Shown: one piece after another, positions 46,766-55,231 of the stretch
Position numbering within the stretch: position 1 is the stretch's first letter
Layout: every line of letters starts with the position of its first letter
NCBI GenBank assembly: GCA_903832005.1
Contig: CAIKZO010000035.1
Span: 1-64,000, forward strand
Direction: 5' to 3'
DNA length: 64,000 nucleotides
DNA from: Enhydrobacter aerosaccus
Lineage (GTDB): Bacteria > Pseudomonadota > Alphaproteobacteria > Reyranellales > Reyranellaceae
The notes under the pieces: model-generated
Seen by the model: only the letters and a program-made list of their open reading frames with translations
Database searches by the model: none
Told to the model about the DNA's origin: nothing
Translations under genes and position numbers: made by a program

Positions 46766-46836
46766 CGCTCTGGCGTTGCGCAGCGGCGCGCCACGCGACA
46801 ATCTCTTCTAACGAAAAAACATCGGGCAGGAAGTTC

Positions 46837-48009
46837 ATGATCCCCAATGCGATGCCGCCGTTCGATTTTGGCCTGGGCGAGACCGCCGACGCGCTGCGCG
46901 ACCAGGTCCAGCGCTTCGCTTCGGACAAGGTGGCGCCGATCGCGGCGGAGATCGACAAGACAGACCGGTTTCCGCGCGAGCTGTGGCCGCAGATGGGCGA
47001 TCTCGGCCTGCATGGCATCACCGTCGAGGAGGAGTACGGCGGCTCGGGGCTGGGCTATCTCGAGCACGTTATCGCGGTCGAGGAGCTGTCGCGTGCGTCG
47101 GCCGCGGTCGGCCTGAGCTACGGCGCGCACTCCAATCTCTGCGTCAACCAGATCCGCCGCAACGGCAACGACGACCAGAAGAAGCGCTTTCTCCCCAAGC
47201 TGCTGTCCGGCGAGCATGTCGGCAGCCTGGCCATGAGCGAGTCGGGTGCGGGCTCCGACGTCGTCTCGATGAAATTGCGCGCCGACAAAAAGGGCGACCG
47301 CTACGTGCTGAACGGCACCAAGATGTGGATCACCAATAGCCCCGATGCGCAGGTGATCGTGGTCTATGCCAAGACCGACCCGGCGGCCGGCTCGCGCGGC
47401 ATCACCGCCTTCATCGTCCCGACCGACGCCAAGGGATTCAAGGTGGCGCAGAAGCTCGACAAGATGGGCATGCGCGGCTCCTCGACGGGCGAACTCGTGT
47501 TCGAGGATTGCGAGATCCCGGAAGAGAACGTGCTGGGCCCAGTGGGCAAGGGCGTCAACGTGCTGATGAGCGGCCTCGACTATGAGCGCGCGGTGCTGGC
47601 GGCGGGACCGATCGGCATCATGCAGGCGGCGATGGATATCGTCGTGCCCTACGTCCATGAGCGCAAGCAGTTCGGCCAGGCGATCGGCGAGTTCCAGCTC
47701 GTACAAGGCAAGCTGGCCGACATGTACACGACCATGAACGCCTGCAAGGCCTATGTGTACGCTGTCGCCAAATCGTGCGACCGCGGCCAGACCACGCGCA
47801 AGGATTCGGCTGGCGCGATCCTCTATGCCGCGGAGAAGGCCACCCTGGTGGCGCTCGATGCCATCCAGCTGCTGGGCGGCAACGGCTACATCAACGACTA
47901 CCCGACGGGCCGCCTGCTGCGCGACGCCAAGCTCTACGAGATCGGCGCCGGCACCAGCGAGATCCGCCGCATGCTGATCGGCCGCGAACTTTTCGCCGAG
48001 TCGGCTTGA
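46837..48009 (+). CDS. ivd: Isovaleryl-CoA dehydrogenase
   Basis: The 390-residue acyl-CoA dehydrogenase of the leucine pathway. The FAD sites [18 protein letters not shown] and [16 protein letters not shown] are clear, and the catalytic base is Glu250 in [13 protein letters not shown], the position typical of isovaleryl-CoA dehydrogenases. The C-terminus ends [17 protein letters not shown]. It feeds electrons to EtfAB. AGGAAG lies 3-5 bases before the ATG. The usual 3-methylcrotonyl-CoA carboxylase genes are not nearby; the aminotransferase gene follows 3 bp after the stop. Confidence 0.93.
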   Translation: MIPNAMPPFDFGLGETADALRDQVQRFASDKVAPIAAEIDKTDRFPRELWPQMGDLGLHGITVEEEYGGSGLGYLEHVIAVEELSRASAAVGLSYGAHSNLCVNQIRRNGNDDQKKRFLPKLLSGEHVGSLAMSESGAGSDVVSMKLRADKKGDRYVLNGTKMWITNSPDAQVIVVYAKTDPAAGSRGITAFIVPTDAKGFKVAQKLDKMGMRGSSTGELVFEDCEIPEENVLGPVGKGVNVLMSGLDYERAVLAAGPIGIMQAAMDIVVPYVHERKQFGQAIGEFQLVQGKLADMYTTMNACKAYVYAVAKSCDRGQTTRKDSAGAILYAAEKATLVALDAIQLLGGNGYINDYPTGRLLRDAKLYEIGAGTSEIRRMLIGRELFAESA

Positions 48010-48012
48010 GTC

Positions 48013-49173
48013 GTGGCCATCGCATACGGTGCGGCCATCCGCCATGAATGGGCCCTCGATCCCGATTTCCTGACGGTCAATCACGGCTCTTACGGCGCCA
48101 CGCCGAAGGTCGTGCTGGCGGCGCAGGACGAGTGGCGCCGGCGCATGGAGGCGCAGCCGACGCGTTTCTTTGCGCGAGAGCTGCCCGGCGCCCTGAGGGA
48201 AGCGGCGGCGGTGCTGGCGAAAGCGCTGAAGGCGGACGCCGGCGATGTCGTCCTCGTTCCCAACGCGACGACGGGCTGCAACGCCGTGCTGCGCTCGATG
48301 CGGCTGCGAGAGGGTGACGAAATCCTTCACGCCAGCCACGTCTACAATGCCGTGCGCAATACGATGCTCTACGTCGCCGAACGTTCCGGCGCCAAGGTCG
48401 TGTCGGCGGAAGTGCCGTTTCCGCGTCCCGATCCTGCGACGCTTCTCGCCAACATCGAAAAGGCGATTACCAAGCGCACCCGGATCGCGGTCATCGATCA
48501 CATCACCTCGCCGAGCGGGCTCGTCCTGCCGATCGCGGAGATTATCGGCGTCTGCCATGCGGCCGGCGTGCCTGTTCTCGTCGACGGTGCGCATGGACCG
48601 GGGCAAGTATCTCTCGACCTGCCGGCGCTCGGTGCCGACTGGTACGTGGGCAACTGCCACAAATGGTGGTCGGCGCCGAAGGGCTGCGGGTTCCTGCACA
48701 CGCGCGCTGAACGCCGGGCCGACTTGCATCCCGTGACTATCTCGCACGGTTTCGAGAAAGGCTTCACGAGCGAGTTCGACTGGACCGGCACGATCGATCC
48801 GACGGCCTATCTGGCGCTGCCGGCTGCGCTCGATTTCTTCGAACGGTTGGGCGGCACCGCGCTGATGGAGCGCAACAAGGCGTTGGCGGCGCAAGCGGGC
48901 GCGCTTCTGGCGTCGCGACTCGGTACCGAAGTCGGCGCGCGACCGGAGATGGCGGGGGCGATGGCCTCGGTGCGTCTGCCGTTCGACATGGAGCCGACGC
49001 GAGAAGGGGCGATCCCGGTGCGGACGGCTCTGCAGGCGGCGCGGGTCGACAGTCCGGTTCACGGGCTGGCCGGTGGTCCGTGGCTCAGGCTGTCGGCCTA
49101 CGCCTACAACGAGATGGCCGACTACGAGCGCCTGGCCGACCTATTGCCCACCGTGCTGAAGCGCTTTCAGTAG
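48013..49173 (+). CDS. Class V aminotransferase (isopenicillin-N-epimerase-like)
   Basis: A 386-residue PLP enzyme of the class V group close to isopenicillin N epimerase and cysteine desulfurase-like proteins. HGSYGATPKVVLAAQDEW at the start, the PLP aspartate in PVLVDGAHGPGQVSLDLPAL and the Schiff-base Lys217 in NCHKWWSAPKGCGF are visible. The reaction is not evident; epimerase, lyase or desulfurase activity are all known in the family. It starts with GTG 3 bp after the ivd stop. Its end overlaps the convergent glycosyltransferase gene by 33 bp. Confidence 0.88.
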   Translation: MAIAYGAAIRHEWALDPDFLTVNHGSYGATPKVVLAAQDEWRRRMEAQPTRFFARELPGALREAAAVLAKALKADAGDVVLVPNATTGCNAVLRSMRLREGDEILHASHVYNAVRNTMLYVAERSGAKVVSAEVPFPRPDPATLLANIEKAITKRTRIAVIDHITSPSGLVLPIAEIIGVCHAAGVPVLVDGAHGPGQVSLDLPALGADWYVGNCHKWWSAPKGCGFLHTRAERRADLHPVTISHGFEKGFTSEFDWTGTIDPTAYLALPAALDFFERLGGTALMERNKALAAQAGALLASRLGTEVGARPEMAGAMASVRLPFDMEPTREGAIPVRTALQAARVDSPVHGLAGGPWLRLSAYAYNEMADYERLADLLPTVLKRFQ

Positions 49174-50079
49174 GGTTCCGCGCCGCAGCCAATTGGGCAG
49201 TCGCGAGTGATCGGCCTCGATCGACTGCTGCGTCAGGGCTTGCTGGAAGGCCAGCAAATCTTGCGGATGGCGGATCATCCTGAGCCGCGTCTCGAACTTC
49301 CGGCCACTGAGGCTCAAGGGAAGGGTGACCGCAGCCAGGTCTCTTGCGCTGTCGTTCGAGGTGGCGTGCAGGATCAAGGGCTGGCCGGTGGGCGTCGTCA
49401 CCACGACCACGTCACCGGCGACCGTCATCGGCAGCGGCCGCAGGTCGTTGGCGACGAGGTTCCAGCGGAAGCGGTCGAGGATCCGGATTTTCTCGGAGTC
49501 GGCGAGCGCGACCAGGTTGAAGGCGTTCTGCTCGTAGAGTCTCTCGTAGTGCATCGCCTGATTCTGGGCGGACCACTGATCGAGGAACGCTCGCGACCGG
49601 CACAGGAAGAATCCCGAGTTCAGGTAAGGGGCCGACCTATCGAGGCCGCGCATCAGGGAAGCGAAGTGCGGCGCGGGATAGGCCGCGAGCAGCGCGTCGA
49701 TGCTGAGGCCGGTGTCGGCCGCCGCGACGTCCTGACCTTCGGCCGCCATCTCTTCCTGCAAGAGCCGGAGCGGCGGCTCGATGTCGGACAAGACGATCAT
49801 GTCGGCGTCGAGCCAGACCACGGTCTCTGCCTGCATCTGCGCCACATAGCGTCCGAGCGCCGCCTTGTAGTCCCACGCATGGCGCGGAACGATCTCCGGC
49901 GGCGTGTCGAGCAGCACGTAGCGCCGGCGGAGGAAGGCGCGCTGCGGGCCGGTCAGGCCGAAATCGCAGACATGTAGCTTGAGCCCCGGGCTGTAGCGCC
50001 GCAGCGATCCGCAGAGCAACAGCAGCTGCGGGAACATCTGTGCATCGACGCCGGTGACCAGACACAGCTTGGGGGACAT
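49141..50079 (-). CDS. Glycosyltransferase (GT-A fold, nucleotide-sugar)
   Basis: A 312-residue GT-A glycosyltransferase with the DxD metal motif at Asp91-Asp93 (VVWLDADMIVL), a LVTGVDAQMFPQLLLL start and NSGFFLCRSRAFLDQW in the middle, resembling GT8-like or small nucleotide-diphospho-sugar transferases. No signal or membrane helix. Acceptor unknown; cell-surface sugar assembly is likely. The start lies 68 bp from the divergent TetR gene. The end overlaps the aminotransferase gene by 33 bp, tail to tail. Confidence 0.85.
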   Translation of the reverse strand: MSPKLCLVTGVDAQMFPQLLLLCGSLRRYSPGLKLHVCDFGLTGPQRAFLRRRYVLLDTPPEIVPRHAWDYKAALGRYVAQMQAETVVWLDADMIVLSDIEPPLRLLQEEMAAEGQDVAAADTGLSIDALLAAYPAPHFASLMRGLDRSAPYLNSGFFLCRSRAFLDQWSAQNQAMHYERLYEQNAFNLVALADSEKIRILDRFRWNLVANDLRPLPMTVAGDVVVVTTPTGQPLILHATSNDSARDLAAVTLPLSLSGRKFETRLRMIRHPQDLLAFQQALTQQSIEADHSRLPNWLRRGTLLKALQHGGQ

Positions 50080-50105
50080 GATCCGACCTTATGGCATAAC
50101 CGGCC

Positions 50106-50140
50106 GTTGACGCCGTGTGCCGGTCCGTACACAGTGTGTA
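50106..50140 (+). promoter_or_regulatory. Promoter with TACACA-G-TGTGTA operator for tetR
   Basis: GTTGAC at 50106-50111, 16 bases, then TACACA at 50128-50133 as -10. The same TACACA forms a perfect palindrome with TGTGTA (50135-50140) around one G. A repressor bound there would block polymerase. Transcription would begin near 50140, so the mRNA is almost leaderless (ATG at 50148). Confidence 0.6.
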
Positions 50141-50147
50141 TGTAAAC

Positions 50148-50768
50148 ATGCCACGTTATCTCACCGACAAAGACATCGCCGACTTCCGCGCCGAGTTGTG
50201 CCGGGTCGCGACCGAACGCTTCGCCAAGCACGGCTACGAGGGCGTCACCATGCGCCAGCTCGCCGAAGCGCTGGGCTGCAGCCCCAAGACTCCGTACCGC
50301 TACTTCAAGGACAAGGCCGACATCCTGGCGACGGTGCGTGCCGAAGCTTTTGAGAAATTCGCGGAGGCGCTGGGCAAGGCTGCTGCTGCCGCGGCACCGG
50401 CAGAGCGCGGTCGCCGGACCAGCGAAGCCTACATCGAGTTCGCGCTGAAGAATCCGCATGCCTATCGCATCATGTTCGACATCGATGCGCCGCTCGACGA
50501 GAGCCATCCGGAGCTGGGGCCGGCGTCGGAGCGGGCGGCGCGTTTCATTACCGGTGGCGCCGAGAAGATGGCCGAGGCCGGTGCGATCGACGCCGATCCC
50601 ACGGTATTCGGCTGGTCGATGTGGGCGGCACTGCATGGCGTGGTGATGCTGCACCAGTCGGGCATGCTGAAGCACGGACCGGACTACAAGACATTGTCGG
50701 CCTTCCTCGGCACGACCATGATCAAGGGCGCAACCGGCACCAAAGCCGGAAAGGGACGGAAACGATGA
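50148..50768 (+). CDS. TetR-family transcriptional regulator
   Basis: A 206-residue regulator. The helix-turn-helix is EGVTMRQLAEALGCSPKTPYRYFKDKADIL (in part), textbook TetR. The C-terminal ligand part includes LKNPHAYRIMFDIDAPLDE and GWSMWAALHGVVMLHQSG. It probably represses its own operon through the palindrome overlapping the -10. An acyl-CoA or fatty-acid ligand is likely, since an acyl-CoA synthetase follows and overlaps it by ATGA. Start ATG 50148 has no ribosome site. Confidence 0.92.
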   Translation: MPRYLTDKDIADFRAELCRVATERFAKHGYEGVTMRQLAEALGCSPKTPYRYFKDKADILATVRAEAFEKFAEALGKAAAAAAPAERGRRTSEAYIEFALKNPHAYRIMFDIDAPLDESHPELGPASERAARFITGGAEKMAEAGAIDADPTVFGWSMWAALHGVVMLHQSGMLKHGPDYKTLSAFLGTTMIKGATGTKAGKGRKR

Positions 50769-52312
50769 CGGCGGAAAAGCCGAGAGGTGTGACGGCGGGC
50801 GAGCGCTTTCGAAGCTGGCCCGAGATCCAGGCCAATGCCGCGCGCGGCGCGGGTGGCCTCACGGCACTGGGCGTCGGCGAGGACGACAGCGTGGCGCTGA
50901 TGCTGCGCAACGATTTCCCGACCTTCGAGGTCAACATGGCGGCGGGCCAGCTCGGCGCCTATGCCGTGCCGATCAACTGGCACTTCACGCCGGAAGAAGC
51001 GGGCTACATCCTGGCCGACTGCGGCGCCAAGGTGCTGGTCGCACACGCCGATCTGTACGCGCAGATCGCGGCCGGCGTGCCGCCGCAGGTGAAGGTGCTG
51101 GTCGTACCGGTCCCGGAGGAGATCGCCGCCGCCTACGGCGTGCCTGCGGACAAGCAGGCGGCCCCGGCCGGCGTCGAGACCTGGGATGCGTTCGTGGCCA
51201 AGAGTGCGCCCAACGCCCAGCCGCCCAAGCTGTCGCGCGGCAGCATGATCTACACCTCCGGCACGACCGGCCGGCCCAAGGGCGTGCGTCGCCGGCCGAG
51301 CACGCCGGAGCTGCAGGCGGCCGCTGCCGCCGAAGTCGGGCGTTACTGGGGGATCGTCGCCGATCCCTCGATCGTCGTGCTGATGAACGGGCCGATGTAC
51401 CACTCCGCGCCTGCGGCCTACGGCATGGGCAGTGCGCGGCTAGGCTTGAACGTCGTGCTGGAGGCGCGCTTCGAGGCCGAGGACATGCTGCGCCTGATCG
51501 ACCGTCACGGGATCACGCACATGCACATCGTGCCCACGATGTTCGTGCGCCTGCTGCGCCTGCCCGACGAGGTGAAGAAGAAGTACGACCTGTCGTCGCT
51601 GCGCTGGATCACCCATGGCGCGGCGCCCTGCGCGCCCGCGGTGAAGCGCCAGATGATCGAGTGGTGGGGGCCGGTCATCAACGAATACTACGGCGCCACC
51701 GAGACCGGCATCGTGGTCTGGCACACGTCGGACGAAGCGCTGAAGAAGCCCGGCACGGTCGGTCACGCGGTCGAGGGCGCCATCCTGCGTATCGTCGACG
51801 ACAAGGGCCACGACGTGAAGCAAGGGGATGTCGGCGAGATCTACGTGCGCGGGCCACATCTGTCGGAGTTCACCTACAACAACGACGACGCCAAGCGCCG
51901 CGAAGTGGCGCTGGGCGATCTCGTGACGGTGGGCGACATCGGCTTCCAGGATGCCGACGGCTATGTGTTCCTGTGCGACCGCAAGCGCGACATGATCATC
52001 TCGGGTGGCGTGAACATCTATCCGGCCGAGATCGAGGGCGTGCTGATCCAGATGCCAGGCGTGCGCGACTGCGCGGTGTTTGGCATTCCGGACGAGGAAT
52101 TCGGCGAGCAGATCTGCGCCCATGTCGAACCGCAGGCGGGGATGGCGCTCGAGGGCGCTGGCGTGCGGGACTATCTCGGCCGCCACCTGGCGCGCTACAA
52201 GGTGCCCAAGGTCGTGGAATTCAGCGCCGCCCTGCCGCGCGAGGATTCCGGCAAGATCTTCAAAAGGAAGCTCCGCGCCCCATATTGGGAGAAGGCGGGA
52301 CGCAGCATCTGA
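50765..52312 (+). CDS. AMP-binding acyl-CoA synthetase
   Basis: A 515-residue member of the adenylate-forming family that activates a carboxylic acid with ATP and CoA. P-loop motif is YTSGTTGRPKGV at residues 163-174; EYYGATETG and DIGFQDADGYVFLCDRKRDM (GD-x-YF-like core), and the C-terminal LPREDSGKIFKRKLR hold the A-motifs and catalytic Lys. The starting region lacks the usual 30-40 residues, but the length is fine. Substrate class (medium or aromatic acids) cannot be called. It overlaps tetR by ATGA and is followed 22 bp later by the molybdopterin gene. Confidence 0.93.
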   Translation: MTAEKPRGVTAGERFRSWPEIQANAARGAGGLTALGVGEDDSVALMLRNDFPTFEVNMAAGQLGAYAVPINWHFTPEEAGYILADCGAKVLVAHADLYAQIAAGVPPQVKVLVVPVPEEIAAAYGVPADKQAAPAGVETWDAFVAKSAPNAQPPKLSRGSMIYTSGTTGRPKGVRRRPSTPELQAAAAAEVGRYWGIVADPSIVVLMNGPMYHSAPAAYGMGSARLGLNVVLEARFEAEDMLRLIDRHGITHMHIVPTMFVRLLRLPDEVKKKYDLSSLRWITHGAAPCAPAVKRQMIEWWGPVINEYYGATETGIVVWHTSDEALKKPGTVGHAVEGAILRIVDDKGHDVKQGDVGEIYVRGPHLSEFTYNNDDAKRREVALGDLVTVGDIGFQDADGYVFLCDRKRDMIISGGVNIYPAEIEGVLIQMPGVRDCAVFGIPDEEFGEQICAHVEPQAGMALEGAGVRDYLGRHLARYKVPKVVEFSAALPREDSGKIFKRKLRAPYWEKAGRSI

Positions 52313-52334
52313 ATGCCCCCTTGGAGCTGATCTG

Positions 52335-53033
52335 ATGGCGGACGACGACGAGGTCACCCTGTTCGGCAAGCTGAAGAGCAAGCTGATCGACACCAAGCAG
52401 AAGTGGGCCGAGGACGGCCGCCTGCTGACCGGGAAGACCGCCGCCCACTCGCAGCGCCTGCCGCCCGGCCAGCGCCAGGTCGAGACCTGGCCGGTGCTCG
52501 ATCTCGGCGTGCAGCCCGATATCCCGACCAAGGCCTGGCGCCTGTTCGTCGATGGCGAGGTCGAGCAGCCCACGACTTTCAAGTGGGGCGAGTTCACCGA
52601 TCTGCCCAAGACGAAGCTCACCACCGACATCCATTGCGTGACCGCCTGGTCGCGCTACGACAATGTCTGGGAAGGTGTTTCGGCGCGCGACCTGATCGCG
52701 CGGGTCATGCCCAAGGCCGAAGCGCAGCACGTGATCTTCCACTCCTACGACACCTACAAGACCAACGTGCCGCTGGCCGATTTCTCGGCCGACGACGTGA
52801 TGCTGGCCTGGAGCTGGAACGGCGAGCCGATCAGCCGGGAACATGGCGGACCGCTTCGCGTTGTGATCCCCAAGCTTTATTTCTGGAAGAGCGCGAAGTG
52901 GATTAAGAGGATCGAGTTCTCCGTGCTCGATAAGCCGGGGTTCTGGGAAGTCCGCGGCTATCACAATTACGGCGATCCGTGGCTAGAGCAACGATACGAC
53001 GACGAGGCCTATGAAGGCCCAAAGGAGATTTGA
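52335..53033 (+). CDS. Molybdopterin-dependent oxidoreductase, sulfite oxidase fold
   Basis: A 232-residue protein with the sulfite-oxidase/YedY (MsrP) Moco domain. The molybdenum-binding cysteine is Cys101 in TDIHCVTAWSRYDNVWEG; RVVIPKLYFWKSAKWIKRIE and the GFWEVRGYHNYGDPW ending are typical of the family. Unlike MsrP it has no Tat signal, so it seems cytoplasmic. Its position between an acyl-CoA synthetase and glutathione peroxidase suggests a detoxification role, but the substrate is unknown. Confidence 0.88.
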   Translation: MADDDEVTLFGKLKSKLIDTKQKWAEDGRLLTGKTAAHSQRLPPGQRQVETWPVLDLGVQPDIPTKAWRLFVDGEVEQPTTFKWGEFTDLPKTKLTTDIHCVTAWSRYDNVWEGVSARDLIARVMPKAEAQHVIFHSYDTYKTNVPLADFSADDVMLAWSWNGEPISREHGGPLRVVIPKLYFWKSAKWIKRIEFSVLDKPGFWEVRGYHNYGDPWLEQRYDDEAYEGPKEI

Positions 53034-53034
53034 G

Positions 53035-53517
53035 ATGGCGTCCGCCCATGATTTCAGCTTCACCGGCATCGACGGCAAGGCGATCGACCTCAAGCAATAT
53101 GCCGGCAAGCCCGTGCTGATCGTGAACGTGGCCTCGCAATGCGGGTTCACCCCGCAATATAGCGAGCTGCAGAAGCTGCACGACAAGTACGGCCCCAAGG
53201 GCCTCGTGGTGCTGGGCATTCCCTCGAACGACTTCGGCGCGCAGGAGCCGGGCACCGAGGCCGAGATCAAGAAGTTCTGCGAGACCAGCTTCGGCGCCAA
53301 GTTCCCGATGACGGCCAAGCAGACGATCGTCGGCGTCGACGCGCACGAACTCTACAAGTGGTTCTCGGGCGAAGCGGGCGAGGCCGTGGCCCCCAAGTGG
53401 AACTTCCACAAGTACCTGATCGGCAAGGACGGCAAGCTGGCCGGCTCGTGGCCCAGCAAGGTGAGCCCGACGTCGCCCGAGATCACTGGGCAGATCGAGA
53501 TGATGTTGGCAGGTTAA
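53035..53517 (+). CDS. Glutathione peroxidase (Cys type)
   Basis: A 160-residue peroxidase reducing peroxides with thioredoxin or glutathione. Cys36 is in NVASQCGFTPQYSEL; Gln in PSNDFGAQEPG and Trp in WNFHKYLIGKDG complete the active site. Uses cysteine, not selenocysteine. AAGGAG lies 8 bases before the ATG, and the stop of the molybdopterin gene overlaps the start region. It closes the tetR operon. The 53518-53739 stretch downstream holds repeats but no further gene. Confidence 0.94.
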   Translation: MASAHDFSFTGIDGKAIDLKQYAGKPVLIVNVASQCGFTPQYSELQKLHDKYGPKGLVVLGIPSNDFGAQEPGTEAEIKKFCETSFGAKFPMTAKQTIVGVDAHELYKWFSGEAGEAVAPKWNFHKYLIGKDGKLAGSWPSKVSPTSPEITGQIEMMLAG

Positions 53518-53739
53518 GGCGCAGCCTTAACCTGCACGGCGGCGTGTAGCGCTGCAGGGAGCGAAGTGACCGAAGCGCGGGCGCCGCAACGTGCAGAAAA
53601 TGTGCATTTCTCTTCGCTGTCATCCTGAGCGCAGCGAAGGATCTAGCGCTTCAAGCGTCGTGCTGTGATGCCGGCGTGAGGTCCTTCGCTGCGCTCAGGA
53701 CGAGGGGAGTGCGCAATATTCTTGCGCGGAGGGGGGGCG
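53518..53739. other. Repeat-bearing intergenic stretch
   Basis: No gene is supported here. It holds a perfect 19-bp inverted repeat: TCCTGAGCGCAGCGAAGGA at 53623-53641 and its complement TCCTTCGCTGCGCTCAGGA at 53682-53700, 40 nt apart. The right arm with flanks (AGGTCCTTCGCTxCGCTCAGGACGA, 25 nt) recurs at 58516-58540. The stretch is bounded on the right by the second GAGACA element. Confidence 0.7.
53623..53700. repeat. 19-bp-arm inverted repeat, intact copy
   Basis: Arms at 53623-53641 and 53682-53700 are perfect complements of 19 bp, enclosing 40 nt. The left side reads on as ATCTAGCGCTTC and the right side is flanked by AGG and CGAGG. A partial copy lies between rsh and pdxJ. Such elements are probably dispersed through this genome. 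Confidence 0.85.
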
Positions 53740-53826
53740 GAATCCGAGACAAATCGCGAGAAAGCCTTATGTCATCGGCACTGAAGATGTCTCAGAATTT
53801 GGAGACATTTCTCGTGAATGTCTCGG
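53740..53826. repeat. GAGACA/TGTCTC palindromic element, copy 2
   Basis: Diverged copy of the element at 30386. It shares GAGACAA, the CCTTATGTCATCGGCA core, then ATGTCTC (53787-53793) and GAGACAT (53802-53808) around an 8-nt loop, and a final TGTCTCGG next to the UDG stop at 53827. As in copy 1, the element begins directly after the stop codon of a minus-strand gene. Confidence 0.7.
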
Positions 53827-54471
53827 CTAAAGCGCCGCGCGGACCTTCCCGAACACGTCGTGGAACATCTCGGTCGTCAGGCGGCCGGTGTTCGTGTTGT
53901 AGCGCGAGCAGTGATAGCTGTCGGCGAGGGTGATGCCGCTCGGCAGCGTATGCAGGCGAGAGTGGATGAACGGGTAGGCGCCGGCGGGCTTCACCGCCAG
54001 TGCGCGCAGGATCTGATCGTGCGCGCCTTTGCCCAGCGCTACGATCAGCTTGAGCTTCGACATCGCCGCCAGCTCGGCCTGGATGAACGGTCTGCACTCG
54101 GTGAACTCGGCCGGCAGCGGCTTGTTCTCGGGCGGCAGGCAACGCACGGCGTTGCAGATGCGTGCGCCGACCAATTGAAGTCCATCATGGGGATCGGCTT
54201 TGAAGACACCCTTGGCGAAGCCGAATTTCAGCAAGGTCGAGTAGAGAAGCTCGCCGGCATAGTCGCCGGTGAAGGGCCGGCCGGTGCGGTTGGCGCCCTT
54301 CATGCCGGGTGCCAGACCCACGATCAGCAGCGACGCGTCGAGGTTGCCGAACGAGCGGACGGGTGCGTTGTTCCAGTCGGGATACATGGCCTGCAGCTCG
54401 CGGCGGAAGGCCGCGAGGCGAGGGCAGCGGGGACAGTCGAGCGGCGGCTCGGCGAAGGCGGGAGCAGCCAC
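53827..54471 (-). CDS. Uracil-DNA glycosylase, family 5-like (UDGb)
   Basis: A 214-residue DNA repair enzyme removing uracil and other deaminated bases. VGLAPGMKGANRTGRPFTGD is the UDG motif I/II region typical of family 5; NAVRCLPPENKPLP and the final YHCSRYNTNTGRLT motif agree. Four cysteines for an Fe-S cluster are visible: DCPRC at residues 12-16 and Cys residues in ICNAVRCLP. A repeat directly follows its stop. It starts 9 bp after the NYN gene stop on the same strand. Confidence 0.93.
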   Translation of the reverse strand: MAAPAFAEPPLDCPRCPRLAAFRRELQAMYPDWNNAPVRSFGNLDASLLIVGLAPGMKGANRTGRPFTGDYAGELLYSTLLKFGFAKGVFKADPHDGLQLVGARICNAVRCLPPENKPLPAEFTECRPFIQAELAAMSKLKLIVALGKGAHDQILRALAVKPAGAYPFIHSRLHTLPSGITLADSYHCSRYNTNTGRLTTEMFHDVFGKVRAAL

Positions 54472-54480
54472 TTCCCGGGC

Positions 54481-55089
54481 TTAGGCCGAACGCGCCATCG
54501 ATTCGCTGGGCGCGTCGTCGAGTTCCGGCGTGGCGGGGCGCTGCGGGCGCTCCGACGGGTTGCGCGCGATCAGCGGCGCCAGTTCGGACAGCTCGATGAA
54601 GTCGTCGGCCTGGCGGCGCAGCTCGTCGGCCACCATCGGCGGCGAGGACTTGATGGTGCTGACGACCGACACGCGCAGGCCCTTGCGCTGCACGGCCTCG
54701 ACCAGGCGGCGGAAGTCACCATCGCCGGAGAACAGGATCACGTGGTCGAGGTGCTCGGCCATCTCGAGCACGTCGATGGCCAGCTCGATGTCCATGTTGC
54801 CCTTGATCTTGCGGCGGCCCATGGCGTCGGTGAATTCCTTGGTCGGCTTGGTGACCATGGTGTAGCCGTTGTAGTCCAGCCAATCGATCAGCGGCCGGAT
54901 CGGCGAATATTCCTGATCCTCGATCAGCGCGGTGTAGTAGTAGGCGCGCACGAGGCGGCCCTTTTCGCGGAAGACCTTGAGGAGGCGGCGGTAGTCGATA
55001 TCGAAGCCAAGGGAGCGGGCGGCCGAGTAGAGGTTAGAGCCATCGATGAACAGCGCTACGCGCTCGGATTCATAAAAATTGCCCTTCAT
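54481..55089 (-). CDS. NYN-domain (LabA/DUF88) protein
   Basis: A 202-residue putative ribonuclease of the NYN/PIN-like family. ERVALFIDGSNLYSAARSLG contains the first acidic residue (Asp16); MDIELAIDVLEMAEHLDHVI and LFSGDGDFRRLVEAV supply the others. NYN proteins are thought to cleave RNA. The start at 55089 has AAGGA 7-8 bases upstream; longer in-frame starts lie in the AT-rich divergent region without family similarity. Its place near rpoZ-rsh is common in alphaproteobacteria. Confidence 0.9.
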   Translation of the reverse strand: MKGNFYESERVALFIDGSNLYSAARSLGFDIDYRRLLKVFREKGRLVRAYYYTALIEDQEYSPIRPLIDWLDYNGYTMVTKPTKEFTDAMGRRKIKGNMDIELAIDVLEMAEHLDHVILFSGDGDFRRLVEAVQRKGLRVSVVSTIKSSPPMVADELRRQADDFIELSELAPLIARNPSERPQRPATPELDDAPSESMARSA

Positions 55090-55231
55090 GGCGCTTATCC
55101 TTTTTATCGATATGTTCAGAGGGGTCGAATAATTATTTAGCCGTGGGAGCCAACTAACGCAGAGCGCTCCCAAAGCACGTTAAGTGTAAGCCTTTAAGCG
55201 AGTGTTCACAAGGGGTTGGAGGAGAGGGCAG

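Noticed and set aside
45928-49062. Very long open frame on the minus strand (over 1000 codons) across mgtE, ivd and the aminotransferase
   Set aside because: It lies opposite three well-supported genes, has a skewed Arg/His/Ala-rich composition with no family motif, and is explained by the high GC content.
53518-53739. Small open frames after the glutathione peroxidase gene
   Set aside because: They run through the 19-bp inverted repeat and have no ribosome site or recognisable protein.
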